Counted from the stretch's first letter, positions 1 to 5,546 are shown. The stretch: 7,836 nucleotides of DNA from Clostridia bacterium (GCA_017455945.1 JAFTLM010000059.1:1-7836); one strand, 5' to 3'. Made by a program: numbers and translations. Notes: a model not told the origin generated them from the sequence alone.

Positions 1-8
1 CGCTCAAG

Positions 9-14
9 CCTCCT
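9..14 (-). promoter_or_regulatory. Shine-Dalgarno-like site for the next gene outside the window
   Basis: AGGAGG on the minus strand lies within and just after the GAAA-capped hairpin. A TTG at 7-5 is only 1 base away, too close for a normal start, so the gene it serves probably begins at or beyond the window edge. Partial overlap with the hairpin's 3' arm (13-20) means the fold could limit access to the site. Confidence 0.4.
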
Positions 15-79
15 CTCCGCTTTCGCAGAGAGCTAGCACCTGCTCCGTCAGACGCGCCGACAGAGCTAGAACCTGCTCC
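13..79 (-). repeat. Run of adjacent short hairpins with an 18-bp direct repeat (candidate structured RNA leader)
   Basis: Read on the minus strand, directly after the fibre gene: GGAGCAGGTTCTAGCTCT (79-62) and GGAGCAGGTGCTAGCTCT (46-29) differ at one base. Each can fold as a 5-bp stem with an 8-base loop. They are separated by exactly 15 bases (61-47) that fold as another 5-bp stem with a 5-base loop. The second copy is followed by an 8-bp stem (25-32 with 13-20, one wobble pair) capped by a GAAA tetraloop. That last stem shares bases 29-32 with the preceding hairpin, so the two could compete. No T tract follows, so this is not an intrinsic terminator. It may be an RNA leader or a protein-binding DNA array. 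Confidence 0.55.
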
Positions 80-90
80 CCTCTGAAAAA

Positions 91-912
91 TTATTTGATG
101 TATATTTTTCCTGTTTCGCGGTTGTATCTCTTCCACACCGTCACAATATTGGAGAAGAGACCATCAACCTCCGTACCACCGCTATCAAAAACGGGTCTGC
201 GTACACGAACGTATAATGCCGAGAGTGTTTTTGTACTCGGTGAAGCACTATTCGTTCGGAAAAGCCTTCTGGCATTATCGTCGGAAGAATCACCCGCAGA
301 TACGAAGATAAATCTGTGGTTTATTTTTTCTTCGGTGATAACCGTGTACCACTGCTTGCGAAGACGGATTTTGCGACGTCTGCCAGAGTCATACGTGAAT
401 AGCTGCCTCGTACAGATTTGCACCTCGTCACCAACCTGCAAATGCCCATCGATTATTTCCACGGTGAAGATTAAAGGATTCTCTCCGCCGATAAGCATCG
501 TACCATTGATGTCGGTAACACTGCCAACTCGAATAATCGGCATTGCGGGATTCGCATTGACGTGGATAGCTGTTCCTTCTTCGTTTTCGGTGAAGGTTAC
601 GTTTTCGCCGGGAATGATAGGAATGTGGGTTGAGATAGGGACTGTGCGAGTGACCTCGTTACCATCTACCTCGGAATTTATCTCGCAAATCGAGTTATAG
701 GCAATACCTTCATCCCCCACAGAGGCGGCGGTATCGACATTATGAAACTGCATAGCCACCTCGGGTGCTGCCACACTGAGGTAATCGACCTTATCAATTG
801 TCTTGTTCCCGAGGTTATCAAGCTCGGTCTGAAGCCCCTTGATAGAGGCAATGGGGAGTGTGACCTCCTCGATACCCGAGGCTGTTTTTCTTTTCGGTTT
901 ATAGCAAGACAT
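91..912 (-). CDS. Second fibre-like protein with own C-terminal domain
   Basis: A 273-residue protein whose N-terminus (KRKTASGIEEVTLPIASIKGLQTELDNLG, 7-35) resembles that of the preceding fibre protein and probably forms the virion-binding part with a short coiled coil. The segment ISTHIPIIPGENVTFTENEEGTAIHVNA (93-120) is a common connector in gut-phage fibre proteins. The C-terminal half (126-273) is a beta-rich domain with a strongly basic patch SGRRRKIRLRKQW (177-189). I do not recognise this domain; it is the candidate ligand-binding tip. ATG is preceded by GGAGG 6 bases away, overlapping the previous gene's stop, so the two proteins are co-translated. It is the last gene in the window. 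No diversity-generating repeat is seen. The fibre call is good; the target is unknown. Confidence 0.78.
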   Translation of the reverse strand: MSCYKPKRKTASGIEEVTLPIASIKGLQTELDNLGNKTIDKVDYLSVAAPEVAMQFHNVDTAASVGDEGIAYNSICEINSEVDGNEVTRTVPISTHIPIIPGENVTFTENEEGTAIHVNANPAMPIIRVGSVTDINGTMLIGGENPLIFTVEIIDGHLQVGDEVQICTRQLFTYDSGRRRKIRLRKQWYTVITEEKINHRFIFVSAGDSSDDNARRLFRTNSASPSTKTLSALYVRVRRPVFDSGGTEVDGLFSNIVTVWKRYNRETGKIYIK

Positions 913-923
913 GGAGAACCTCC

Positions 924-1844
924 TTACTCAACGAGCATAAAGAAGAGTCCGCCTACTGCAAGGCTTGCGCTAGGTTCGGTCTGACCGCTTGTACCCCACT
1001 CGATGATTTGACTGCCCGCAGTAACTCGACCTTTCGCATCGACTGCAACTGCGGAATAAGTGCCTGCGGTTACACCTGTATTTGCAAGGGTAACTGCGAT
1101 AGATTTGTCGGCGCTACCGTCAAAGGTAGTGTTGCCCGTCGCATCTCCCGTAAGAGAAATCTTCCTAGCAGTTGCAAGCTTGGTAGCCTTGCCCGCCGGG
1201 GTTGTGCCATCTTCGAGCTTGGTAGCTCTGTTCTGAAGAGCAGTAATATCGCCATCGTTAGAAGTGATATTGCCTTCTGCTGTGGTCAGCCTGTCTGCGA
1301 GAGACTTACCTTTATCACCTGCGTATGCGGTAGAAGCAGTTTCACCGAGCGCAAGAGATACAGAGATTTCTACGTAAGTAGAACCACTCCAACGATAGGT
1401 AAGATTTGTATCCTTTGCTACATAGATTTTGCCTGCCTCACCCGTTGCGGGGAACGATGCTTTCTTGTCGAATTCAAGCACATCGTCCACGTAGGAAGGA
1501 AGCTGTGCGGCGGGAACTTTGCCATCATTGCCGAGGGTTGCAACACCATTTGCCACACCCATTTCAGAACGCTTGACCTGTGCATCATTAGTCACGTTGC
1601 CGAGACCGATATTTGCCTTGGAGATGCTTACGTTGCCCTTGCGGAAAGTAGACTCTGCGTCACCCTTGACACCCGTAACGCCACCGTTATCTGCGATGTC
1701 TTTAATTGCGACAAGAGCCTCTTGAACATTAGTTGCCTCAAGCCCGGTAATGGCATCGATTTCTACGATGTCAGCAGCGGAGGCAATCAGCTGCTTTTCA
1801 AGCCCGGTTGCTGTTTTAATGTATTGTGTGCGTTTCTGCGCCAT
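924..1844 (-). CDS. Phage fibre-like protein (tail or head fibre)
   Basis: A 306-residue protein rich in Ala, Gly, Thr and Asp with typical fibre segments. After an N-terminal motif KTATGLEKQLIAS (10-22), TGLE recurs at 33-36. SKANIGLGNVTNDAQ (75-89) and LGNDGKVPAAQLPSYVDDVLEF (104-125) follow; both are hallmark linkers of phage fibres. Next come GKIYVAKDTNLTYRWSGSTYVEI (138-160), then a helical segment ADRLTTAEGNITSNDGDITALQNRATKLEDG (183-213) that is probably trimeric coiled coil. Last is LATARKISLTGDATGNTTFDGSADKSIAVTLANTGVTAGTYSAVAVDAKGRVTAG (223-277), a repeat seen in many fibres. The end, GGLFFMLVE, is a short hydrophobic tip. AAAGGAG 9 bases before ATG fixes the start. Head-fibre versus tail-fibre cannot be decided from sequence. 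No chaperone peptidase or lectin domain is seen. Confidence 0.85.
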   Translation of the reverse strand: MAQKRTQYIKTATGLEKQLIASAADIVEIDAITGLEATNVQEALVAIKDIADNGGVTGVKGDAESTFRKGNVSISKANIGLGNVTNDAQVKRSEMGVANGVATLGNDGKVPAAQLPSYVDDVLEFDKKASFPATGEAGKIYVAKDTNLTYRWSGSTYVEISVSLALGETASTAYAGDKGKSLADRLTTAEGNITSNDGDITALQNRATKLEDGTTPAGKATKLATARKISLTGDATGNTTFDGSADKSIAVTLANTGVTAGTYSAVAVDAKGRVTAGSQIIEWGTSGQTEPSASLAVGGLFFMLVE

Positions 1845-1850
1845 AGTTTT

Positions 1851-2225
1851 TTACTCCTTTTTTAACATAACGATGTCCTCGTTACTTAATTGTGTGATTT
1901 TGGTGTCGGAGAGCTTATCCACGAACACCGTTTTGGTGTTAAGTTCTTTGATTTGCTCAAGGGTTGCAAAGGCGGGAGTATCACCGATTTGGATATAGAT
2001 TTTTCCGTCTTCACGTGCCTTGGGCGTTGAAATGTCGTCACTGTTTGCTTGGGGAAGAATTGAGAGTTCTTTGGGAATTTTGGTGTCAAGCCTGATTTCG
2101 TATTCTCGCATTTTTGCAAGAGGCCAAAGACTTGTGATTTCGATGTCATTGCCTCCGCAACACTGCGTCATATCTATCTTTTTGGGAGGGATAGATACAA
2201 TGGGCGGTTTCTGCTTATCAAACAA
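1851..2225 (-). CDS. Unknown protein of the fibre cassette
   Basis: A 124-residue protein with a proline/lysine-rich N-terminus (KQKPPIVSIPPKK), a CC pair in TQCCGGNDIEITSLWPL, and a C-terminal segment DGKIYIQIGDTPAFATLEQIKEL. That segment resembles short strand-turn motifs found in gut-phage fibre and capsid appendage proteins. No known enzyme motif is present. The best start is probably TTG at 2225: AGGTGATAGCTTTG copies the spacing of the preceding gene's AGGTGATACCTATG. GTG at 2234 is possible but sits inside that ribosome binding site. The start overlaps the end of the BppU-like gene by 8 bases, and the stop lies in the binding site of the next fibre gene. A virion structural role is inferred from context only. 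Confidence 0.7.
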   Translation of the reverse strand: MFDKQKPPIVSIPPKKIDMTQCCGGNDIEITSLWPLAKMREYEIRLDTKIPKELSILPQANSDDISTPKAREDGKIYIQIGDTPAFATLEQIKELNTKTVFVDKLSDTKITQLSNEDIVMLKKE

Positions 2226-2532
2226 AGCTATCACCTACGCTTTTTCGTAAGATGATTTTGCCTGTGTCGGAAATCTTCATACGAGTGCCGTCCGTTAGGA
2301 CTTGGTGGAAATCGTACTCGGCACCGGGGAAAAGAGCTATGCTTTCTGTAGGTGAAATCATAACCTCATAAAATCCGGGTTCGGTAAAGATTCTCTCAAT
2401 TATGACGGGAGATTCTACGGAGGAGAAATTTTTAACAGTGAAAACAATTTCTTTGATACCCGTAAAATCAACGTTAGAAAGGTTAATGTGAAGGAGGGTG
2501 TGAACACCCACATCGATTCGTAATACGTTCAT
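2218..2532 (-). CDS. BppU N-domain-like small virion protein
   Basis: This 104-residue, beta-rich protein has a strand pattern resembling the N-terminal domain of BppU-type phage baseplate proteins. The sequence KEIVFTVKNF (about 28-37) is followed by GFYEVMISPTESIALFPGAEYDFHQVLTDGTRMKISDTGKIILRKSV (54-99). This is the usual run of ligand-strand, aromatic GxYxxD-strand and final GxxxI strand. In BppU this domain anchors the receptor-binding apparatus to the virion; here it is the whole protein. The ATG at 2532 is preferred over an in-frame GTG at 2541 because the latter overlaps the GAGGTG ribosome binding site. It starts the four-gene appendage cassette after the metK-like gene. The fold assignment rests on pattern similarity and is moderately sure; head or tail location is unknown. 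Confidence 0.7.
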   Translation of the reverse strand: MNVLRIDVGVHTLLHINLSNVDFTGIKEIVFTVKNFSSVESPVIIERIFTEPGFYEVMISPTESIALFPGAEYDFHQVLTDGTRMKISDTGKIILRKSVGDSFV

Positions 2533-2556
2533 AGGTATCACCTCGCTTGCTATGGT

Positions 2557-3339
2557 TTACACCAAGCCCCATTCAGCGAACCTTTCAAATCCTCCGAGCT
2601 TGTTGATAAAAGCTCTTGCAGTTTTTACGATTTCCTCGTAAGGAATACCATCAATGCACTCATCACCGATGGCGCAGCAGTATTCAACGGGAACACCCGT
2701 CTCCTGTGCTTTGAGCCAAGCATAAATGTTTACGCTGACATCTGCTTTGGAGAGGTCTTTGCCGTGGAGTCCACCGCCCGTTACACTGTCTGCCATATCA
2801 GAGCCGAGCTTGCGATTGGTCGCACCGCTGTCAACGTCTGTACCACCACTCCAATCACCGAGAGGGTTAATCTCTGCGCCGGGATACTCCGCTTTCAGCT
2901 CTTTGCGTTTCGCATTGCTCTGGCAGATAATCAAGCGGTCGCCGTTTAAGATGTACTTGCCGTCAAAGGGATACTTTTCGTAGATTGCCTTTGCGATAGT
3001 CGACAGCTTTTTCTGCTCTTCGGTAACGGGAACACCCTTGAAGATGCCATTGTCACCGCAGCGGATTCTGCCACTCTGATTTCTTGAAAGGTGTGCGTCT
3101 TGTGCCACCTCTGCGTAGTCGACCTCAAGGTTACCTGCAATACGATGTACTGCTGCGGTTACCTCGTCGCGGGAAATACAGATAGAGGTTTCTGCAATGA
3201 TGTGGCAAACGCCGTGTCCGATAAGAACCTCAACTGCGATGCGAGGATTTTCTTGAAAACGATATGCAAGGTCAACGAGCGCACCTGCGATTCTGTCTGC
3301 CACCTTGTCCGGGTGGCGCGGATTCACTTTTTCAAACAT
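2557..3339 (-). CDS. metK: Phage-type short S-adenosylmethionine synthetase (methionine adenosyltransferase)
   Basis: A 260-residue protein; cellular enzymes have about 385. It makes S-adenosylmethionine from ATP and methionine. The E. coli active-site pattern is recognisable: E3 and H9-P-D11-K12 match ESVSEGHPDK; E37 and E50 fall in the two strands that carry acidic ligands; G95-D96-N97-G98 matches the GDQG loop; INPLGDWSGG (157-166) matches INPTGRFVIGG; D170 and R176-K177 match DCGLTGRK; GGG(188-190)xHGK194DxSK198xD200 matches GGGAFSGKDPSKVD. About 120 residues are missing, mainly from the centre between D96 and N158 and from the C-terminus. Such short forms are known in Firmicutes phages, often near DNA methyltransferase genes; none is visible here. 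The AAGGAG site lies within the 3' end of the terminase gene, so expression is late and coupled. Activity is probable but not proven by sequence. Confidence 0.9.
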   Translation of the reverse strand: MFEKVNPRHPDKVADRIAGALVDLAYRFQENPRIAVEVLIGHGVCHIIAETSICISRDEVTAAVHRIAGNLEVDYAEVAQDAHLSRNQSGRIRCGDNGIFKGVPVTEEQKKLSTIAKAIYEKYPFDGKYILNGDRLIICQSNAKRKELKAEYPGAEINPLGDWSGGTDVDSGATNRKLGSDMADSVTGGGLHGKDLSKADVSVNIYAWLKAQETGVPVEYCCAIGDECIDGIPYEEIVKTARAFINKLGGFERFAEWGLV

Positions 3340-3341
3340 AA

Positions 3342-3881
3342 TTAAACTCCTTTTCTTGAACGAAGTAATCTTTCCATCACGTCATCGTGGGGAGTCGCAC
3401 CATCGAATTCAACGGAGCAGTTCTCCTTGACGATTTGGAAGATAGAAAACCAAGTGGCATTCACTTGTTTCATATAGTCGCGGCTCATTGCAACATAGGG
3501 GCTTGCGATTGCATTGCCCGTGGTCGGGTGCTTGGCAAGGAAGCCGAACTCGGAAATTGCCTCTTCGCACTGAATCCAACGGGAAACAGACATCGCATAT
3601 TGTTCTATGAGCTGCGTATTGACGAGCTTTTCACAACCACGGGCTTTGAGCCACTTATATGTGGTAATGAAAACGTCCTCGGCGCATAAATTCTTGCCGT
3701 TTTTCTGCGTTGCTTTGAGATAATCCTTGACGGGTGGAACATCCACTCCCTCAAACTCCGCAGGTTCGGGTAAAATCATAGCGCCTTCGAGCTTGCCTTC
3801 ATTGATTTTATCTACGAGCGCCTTCTTTTTTGGTCCAGTTCCGGGGCGCGCTCCACCTCGGTTTGTACCGTCTTTAGCCAT
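3342..3881 (-). CDS. Phage terminase small subunit, P27 family
   Basis: A 179-residue protein beginning with NRGGARPGTGPKKK (7-20), the typical N-terminal basic motif of terminase small subunits. A conserved helical core follows: AEDVFITTYKWLKARG (67-82), LIEQYAMSVSRWIQCEEAI (91-109), SPYVAMSRDYMKQVNATWFSIFQIVKENC (127-155). This fits the P27 family (Terminase_4). The small subunit recognises the packaging site on concatemeric DNA and recruits the large subunit ATPase/nuclease. ATG with an AAAGGAG site 8 bases upstream sets the start. Only 2 bases separate its stop from the metK-like gene. The large subunit, normally the next or nearly next gene, is not in the window, which is unusual. Confidence 0.9.
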   Translation of the reverse strand: MAKDGTNRGGARPGTGPKKKALVDKINEGKLEGAMILPEPAEFEGVDVPPVKDYLKATQKNGKNLCAEDVFITTYKWLKARGCEKLVNTQLIEQYAMSVSRWIQCEEAISEFGFLAKHPTTGNAIASPYVAMSRDYMKQVNATWFSIFQIVKENCSVEFDGATPHDDVMERLLRSRKGV

Positions 3882-3886
3882 ATTTC

Positions 3887-4273
3887 TTACTCCTTTTTTG
3901 CTTCTTTATCGGTTGCGAGTTGCTCCAAATATTGCATTGCTACATATTGAGCAAATTCCGACAAGTGCGTTGGCTCAAATGCTTTATTAAAGGCTTCAGA
4001 TACTTCCACAGCAGAAATCCACCACAGAGCAAGGCCATAGTCTAAAAGTTTAATATCCTTGCCCTCAATTGCATCGGTAATTGTTACAGATGGGTCATCC
4101 CACTGCCAACTGCTCAATGGGGCATCAGGGTCAAAAACACCGGGCGTGAACATTACTACGAATACGTACTCGTCATCCGCAGGAAGTTCCTCTGTTATGC
4201 AGTGTATCGGTATAGCAATGTGATTTCTTTGTACAATATCGAGCCATCCTTCATATGGTTTCAGTTTTTTCAT
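3887..4273 (-). CDS. Acidic protein of unknown function between HNH and terminase
   Basis: A 128-residue soluble, acidic protein not recognised as a family. It has a predicted beta-rich middle (EYVFVVMFTPGVF, about 35-47), an aspartate/tryptophan-rich segment SSWQWDDPSVTITDAIEGKDIKLLDYG (54-80), and a helical C-terminus with lysine/glutamate at the end. There is no signal peptide or membrane segment. ATG with AGAAAGGA 9 bases upstream supports the start. The stop codon lies within the ribosome binding site of the terminase small subunit gene, with 5 bases before its ATG, so translation is linked. Two sampled 60-base stretches are 42% GC, against about 60% in two stretches of the metK-like gene, so it may be a later insertion. 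Possible roles include a packaging accessory or a host-takeover protein; no assignment is justified. Confidence 0.75.
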   Translation of the reverse strand: MKKLKPYEGWLDIVQRNHIAIPIHCITEELPADDEYVFVVMFTPGVFDPDAPLSSWQWDDPSVTITDAIEGKDIKLLDYGLALWWISAVEVSEAFNKAFEPTHLSEFAQYVAMQYLEQLATDKEAKKE

Positions 4274-4400
4274 AGCATTAAATCCTTTCTAAATTGCAAT
4301 TTTTAGGGCTTGGGGGTTAATACCCCGTTTGAATAGCAAAAAATGCGCACGCCAGCCCCAGCCCGTTGCCCTGATAAAGGTCCCGGAGATTTGACTCCCC
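4274..4400 (-). other. GC-rich non-coding stretch after HNH: candidate cos/packaging region
   Basis: These 127 bases between the HNH stop and the next gene have no start codon with a binding site. They contain the tandem overlapping CCAGCCC (4352-4358 and 4358-4364), a TGCGCA palindrome (4344-4349), and a short hairpin GGGGT-TAAT-ACCCC (4313-4326), with a CAAATCTCCGGGACC segment just after the stop codon (minus strand). From knowledge of related phages, cohesive-end sites lie near the HNH/small-terminase pair. The GC-rich character and position fit that, but the cut site itself cannot be seen. The last 20 bases hold the AGAAAGGA binding site of the following gene. Confidence 0.35.
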
Positions 4401-4763
4401 CTACCGGGTGTTGTTCCATCGGTCACCACGCTCTGCGTGAATACGTGCGTGACAGGATTTACAAAGAGAAATAAGATTTGCTCGGTTATGCGTTCCACCT
4501 TCCGCAAGAGGAACTTTGTGATGCACCTCTTCGGTCGGCACAAGCAGTCCGCTTTCCAGACACTTCTCACAGAGTGGATGTGCCTCGACATAGCTATCTC
4601 GGATTCTTTTCCAAGCTCTGCCGTATCTACGGCGTACAGCCGGGTCTCGGTCGTACTTCTCGTAGCGTTTGGCTTCCTCTTTTGCGTGTTCCTCGCAGAA
4701 CCTTCCGTCCGTCAGCTTGGGGCAACCGGGGAAAGAGCAAGGTCGCTTTGGTTTCCTTGGCAC
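4401..4763 (-). CDS. HNH endonuclease, packaging-associated
   Basis: A 120-residue HNH nuclease. The N-terminus has a probable small zinc site (C9, C14, C23, H26). A basic helical region with two tryptophan/arginine-rich turns follows (AVRRRYGRAWKRIRDSYVEAHP, about 42-63). The HNH core has a zinc site C65xxC68 ... C101xxC104, with catalytic-type histidines H81/H82 in EVHHKVPL, N96 in NRANL and H105/H109 in SCHARIH. The start is GTG, chosen because a strong AAAAGGAGG site lies 7 bases upstream and the encoded sequence begins immediately with conserved basic residues. HNH proteins of this type next to the terminase small subunit are known to support terminase cleavage in cos phages of the HK97 type. 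It is the first gene after the regulatory gap and probably the first of the late operon. Confidence 0.92.
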   Translation of the reverse strand: MPRKPKRPCSFPGCPKLTDGRFCEEHAKEEAKRYEKYDRDPAVRRRYGRAWKRIRDSYVEAHPLCEKCLESGLLVPTEEVHHKVPLAEGGTHNRANLISLCKSCHARIHAERGDRWNNTR

Positions 4764-4784
4764 TCTAACACCTCCTTTTGGGTA

Positions 4785-4822
4785 TAAAGAAAGCCACTCA
4801 CGGCAAAGGTCGTGAATGGCTT
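4785..4822 (-). terminator. Strong hairpin followed by T-rich tract (terminator-like)
   Basis: Arms 4791-4802 and 4811-4822 form a 12-bp stem (AAGCCATTCACG paired with CGTGAGTGGCTT on the minus strand, one G-T wobble) around an 8-base loop. A T-rich tail TTTCTTTA follows. This looks like an intrinsic terminator for transcription from the replication genes. It lies downstream of the candidate TATAAT promoter and ends about 20 bases before the HNH start. If that promoter is real, the hairpin would be at the very 5' end of the late transcript, where it could act as an attenuator or stabilising leader. Confidence 0.6.
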
Positions 4823-4839
4823 GCGTTTATTCTTTTGCA

Positions 4840-4890
4840 ATTATAGTATATCATAAGTGCAAGAGTGTTATCTCTGTTCAAACCTGTTCA
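4840..4890 (-). promoter_or_regulatory. Candidate activator-dependent promoter for the packaging/virion operon
   Basis: On the minus strand a perfect TATAAT lies at 4840-4845. The hexamer 17 bases upstream (4863-4868) reads ACACTC, a poor -35. Further upstream, TGAACAG occurs twice (4874-4880 and 4884-4890), 10 bp apart, so on the same face of the helix. A good -10, a poor -35 and in-phase repeats upstream are what an activated phage late promoter would look like. The DUF1492-like gene just upstream is the obvious candidate activator. A TTGCAC at 4857-4862 is only 11 bases from the -10 and so is not a credible -35. Confidence 0.45.
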
Positions 4891-4922
4891 TTTCTGCCAA
4901 CTTTATTATTTTTACGATATTT

Positions 4923-5333
4923 TTATGCGGGAACGACCACGTGCGTAAGACCGCTTTTATAGAACCTACGCACAGAGCTTACGGAGAGGTGAAGCTCCAA
5001 AGCAATCTCGTCCCACGTCAAATTTTGAATATAGCGGTAAAGCAATACGAAGCGTTCATCCACATCGGGGACTTGCTCAATCACCGCTTGGATTTCATCC
5101 TTCAGAGCATTAAGCCTTGCAAGCTCCTCGTTGATTTTGGCTTCCTTTTCCCATATCTTCTCAAGTGCCCTCACGAAGGGAGCATCGTAGTTACGGGAGC
5201 CTTCGACCTTCTCACCCCACGAGGGAGATCCGATACTACAAGAAAGTTCTCGAAGCTCCTCAAGGGAGGCGAGGTCATATTTGATTTTTCTGTTGAGGTA
5301 GTACACTTGGTTTAAGTATTCATGCGCAGTCAT
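4923..5333 (-). CDS. DUF1492/ArpU-like phage late transcription regulator (sigma region 4-like HTH)
   Basis: A 136-residue protein with an N-terminal helical part (1-35), a charged region with heptad-like spacing that could form a coiled coil (about 52-87, ALEKIWEKEAKINEELARLNALKDEI), and a C-terminal helix-turn-helix (about 92-128). The HTH reads DERFVLLYRYIQNLTWDEIALELHLSVSSVRRFY and resembles sigma-70 region 4. This layout matches the DUF1492 and ArpU/RinA-type regulators of Firmicutes phages, which activate late operons. The ATG has a GGAGG site and overlaps the preceding gene by 14 bases. The gene is the last before the longest non-coding gap in the middle of the window, which carries promoter-like features and leads into the packaging genes, so that gap is the likely target. 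The family call is good; the target is inferred. Confidence 0.85.
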   Translation of the reverse strand: MTAHEYLNQVYYLNRKIKYDLASLEELRELSCSIGSPSWGEKVEGSRNYDAPFVRALEKIWEKEAKINEELARLNALKDEIQAVIEQVPDVDERFVLLYRYIQNLTWDEIALELHLSVSSVRRFYKSGLTHVVVPA

Positions 5334-5544
5334 TAATCTCCCTCCGAATTTTTCTCATAAGCATCTCCGCATCAACCGAGGTAAGCATCCTATACCAATC
5401 GGAACGGAAGAACTCCTCGACCTCCGCTACCACAGCTTTCGCAGGTTCATAGCGAGGATAGCGTTTCAAGGTCTTAAGTGCCTTGCGATAATCCTTCGCT
5501 GCCTGAATAACAATTGCGTTTGCAAGTTCCGTGTAAAAATCCAT
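5320..5544 (-). CDS. Small conserved-type phage protein of unknown function
   Basis: This 74-residue, mostly helical, charged protein has no recognisable catalytic motif. It has a basic stretch (RKALKTLKRYPRYEP, about 19-33), then an acidic helix and the segment FFRSDWYRMLTSVDAEMLMRKI. It has no signal peptide or membrane segment. A GGAGG site 5 bases from the ATG overlaps the stop region of the helicase gene, and its own 3' end overlaps the DUF1492-like gene by 14 bases, so it is clearly part of the operon. Small proteins of this shape commonly sit between the SNF2-like helicase and the late regulator in Firmicutes phages. A regulatory or accessory role is possible, but no function can be assigned. 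Confidence 0.75.
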   Translation of the reverse strand: MDFYTELANAIVIQAAKDYRKALKTLKRYPRYEPAKAVVAEVEEFFRSDWYRMLTSVDAEMLMRKIRREINDCA

Positions 5545-5546
5545 AG

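Noticed and set aside
95..700. A 201-codon open frame on the plus strand
   Set aside because: Antisense to the second fibre gene, which has a clear binding site and fibre motifs; the plus-strand product has no recognisable pattern.
91..912. Diversity-generating retroelement target in the fibre C-terminus
   Set aside because: No template/variable repeat pair, no reverse transcriptase and no lectin-type domain is visible in the window.
1177..1226. Repeated AGCTTGGTAGC (1177-1187 and 1216-1226) as a regulatory repeat
   Set aside because: Both copies encode ATKL in the fibre protein and are explained by its repetitive amino-acid sequence.
1008..1865. A 285-codon open frame on the plus strand
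   Set aside because: It is the antisense shadow of the fibre gene; its translation is cysteine/arginine-rich without domain features and lacks a ribosome binding site.
4313..4326. GGGGT/ACCCC hairpin as an intrinsic terminator
   Set aside because: The stem is only 5 bp and no T tract follows on the minus strand; it would also cut the HNH gene off from the terminase genes.
4289..4591. A 100-codon minus-strand open frame overlapping the HNH gene
   Set aside because: It reads the HNH zinc-binding region out of frame, lacks a binding site and runs into the non-coding GC-rich block.
4857..4862. TTGCAC as a -35 box for the TATAAT at 4840-4845
   Set aside because: The spacing is only 11 bases, too short for a sigma-70 type promoter.
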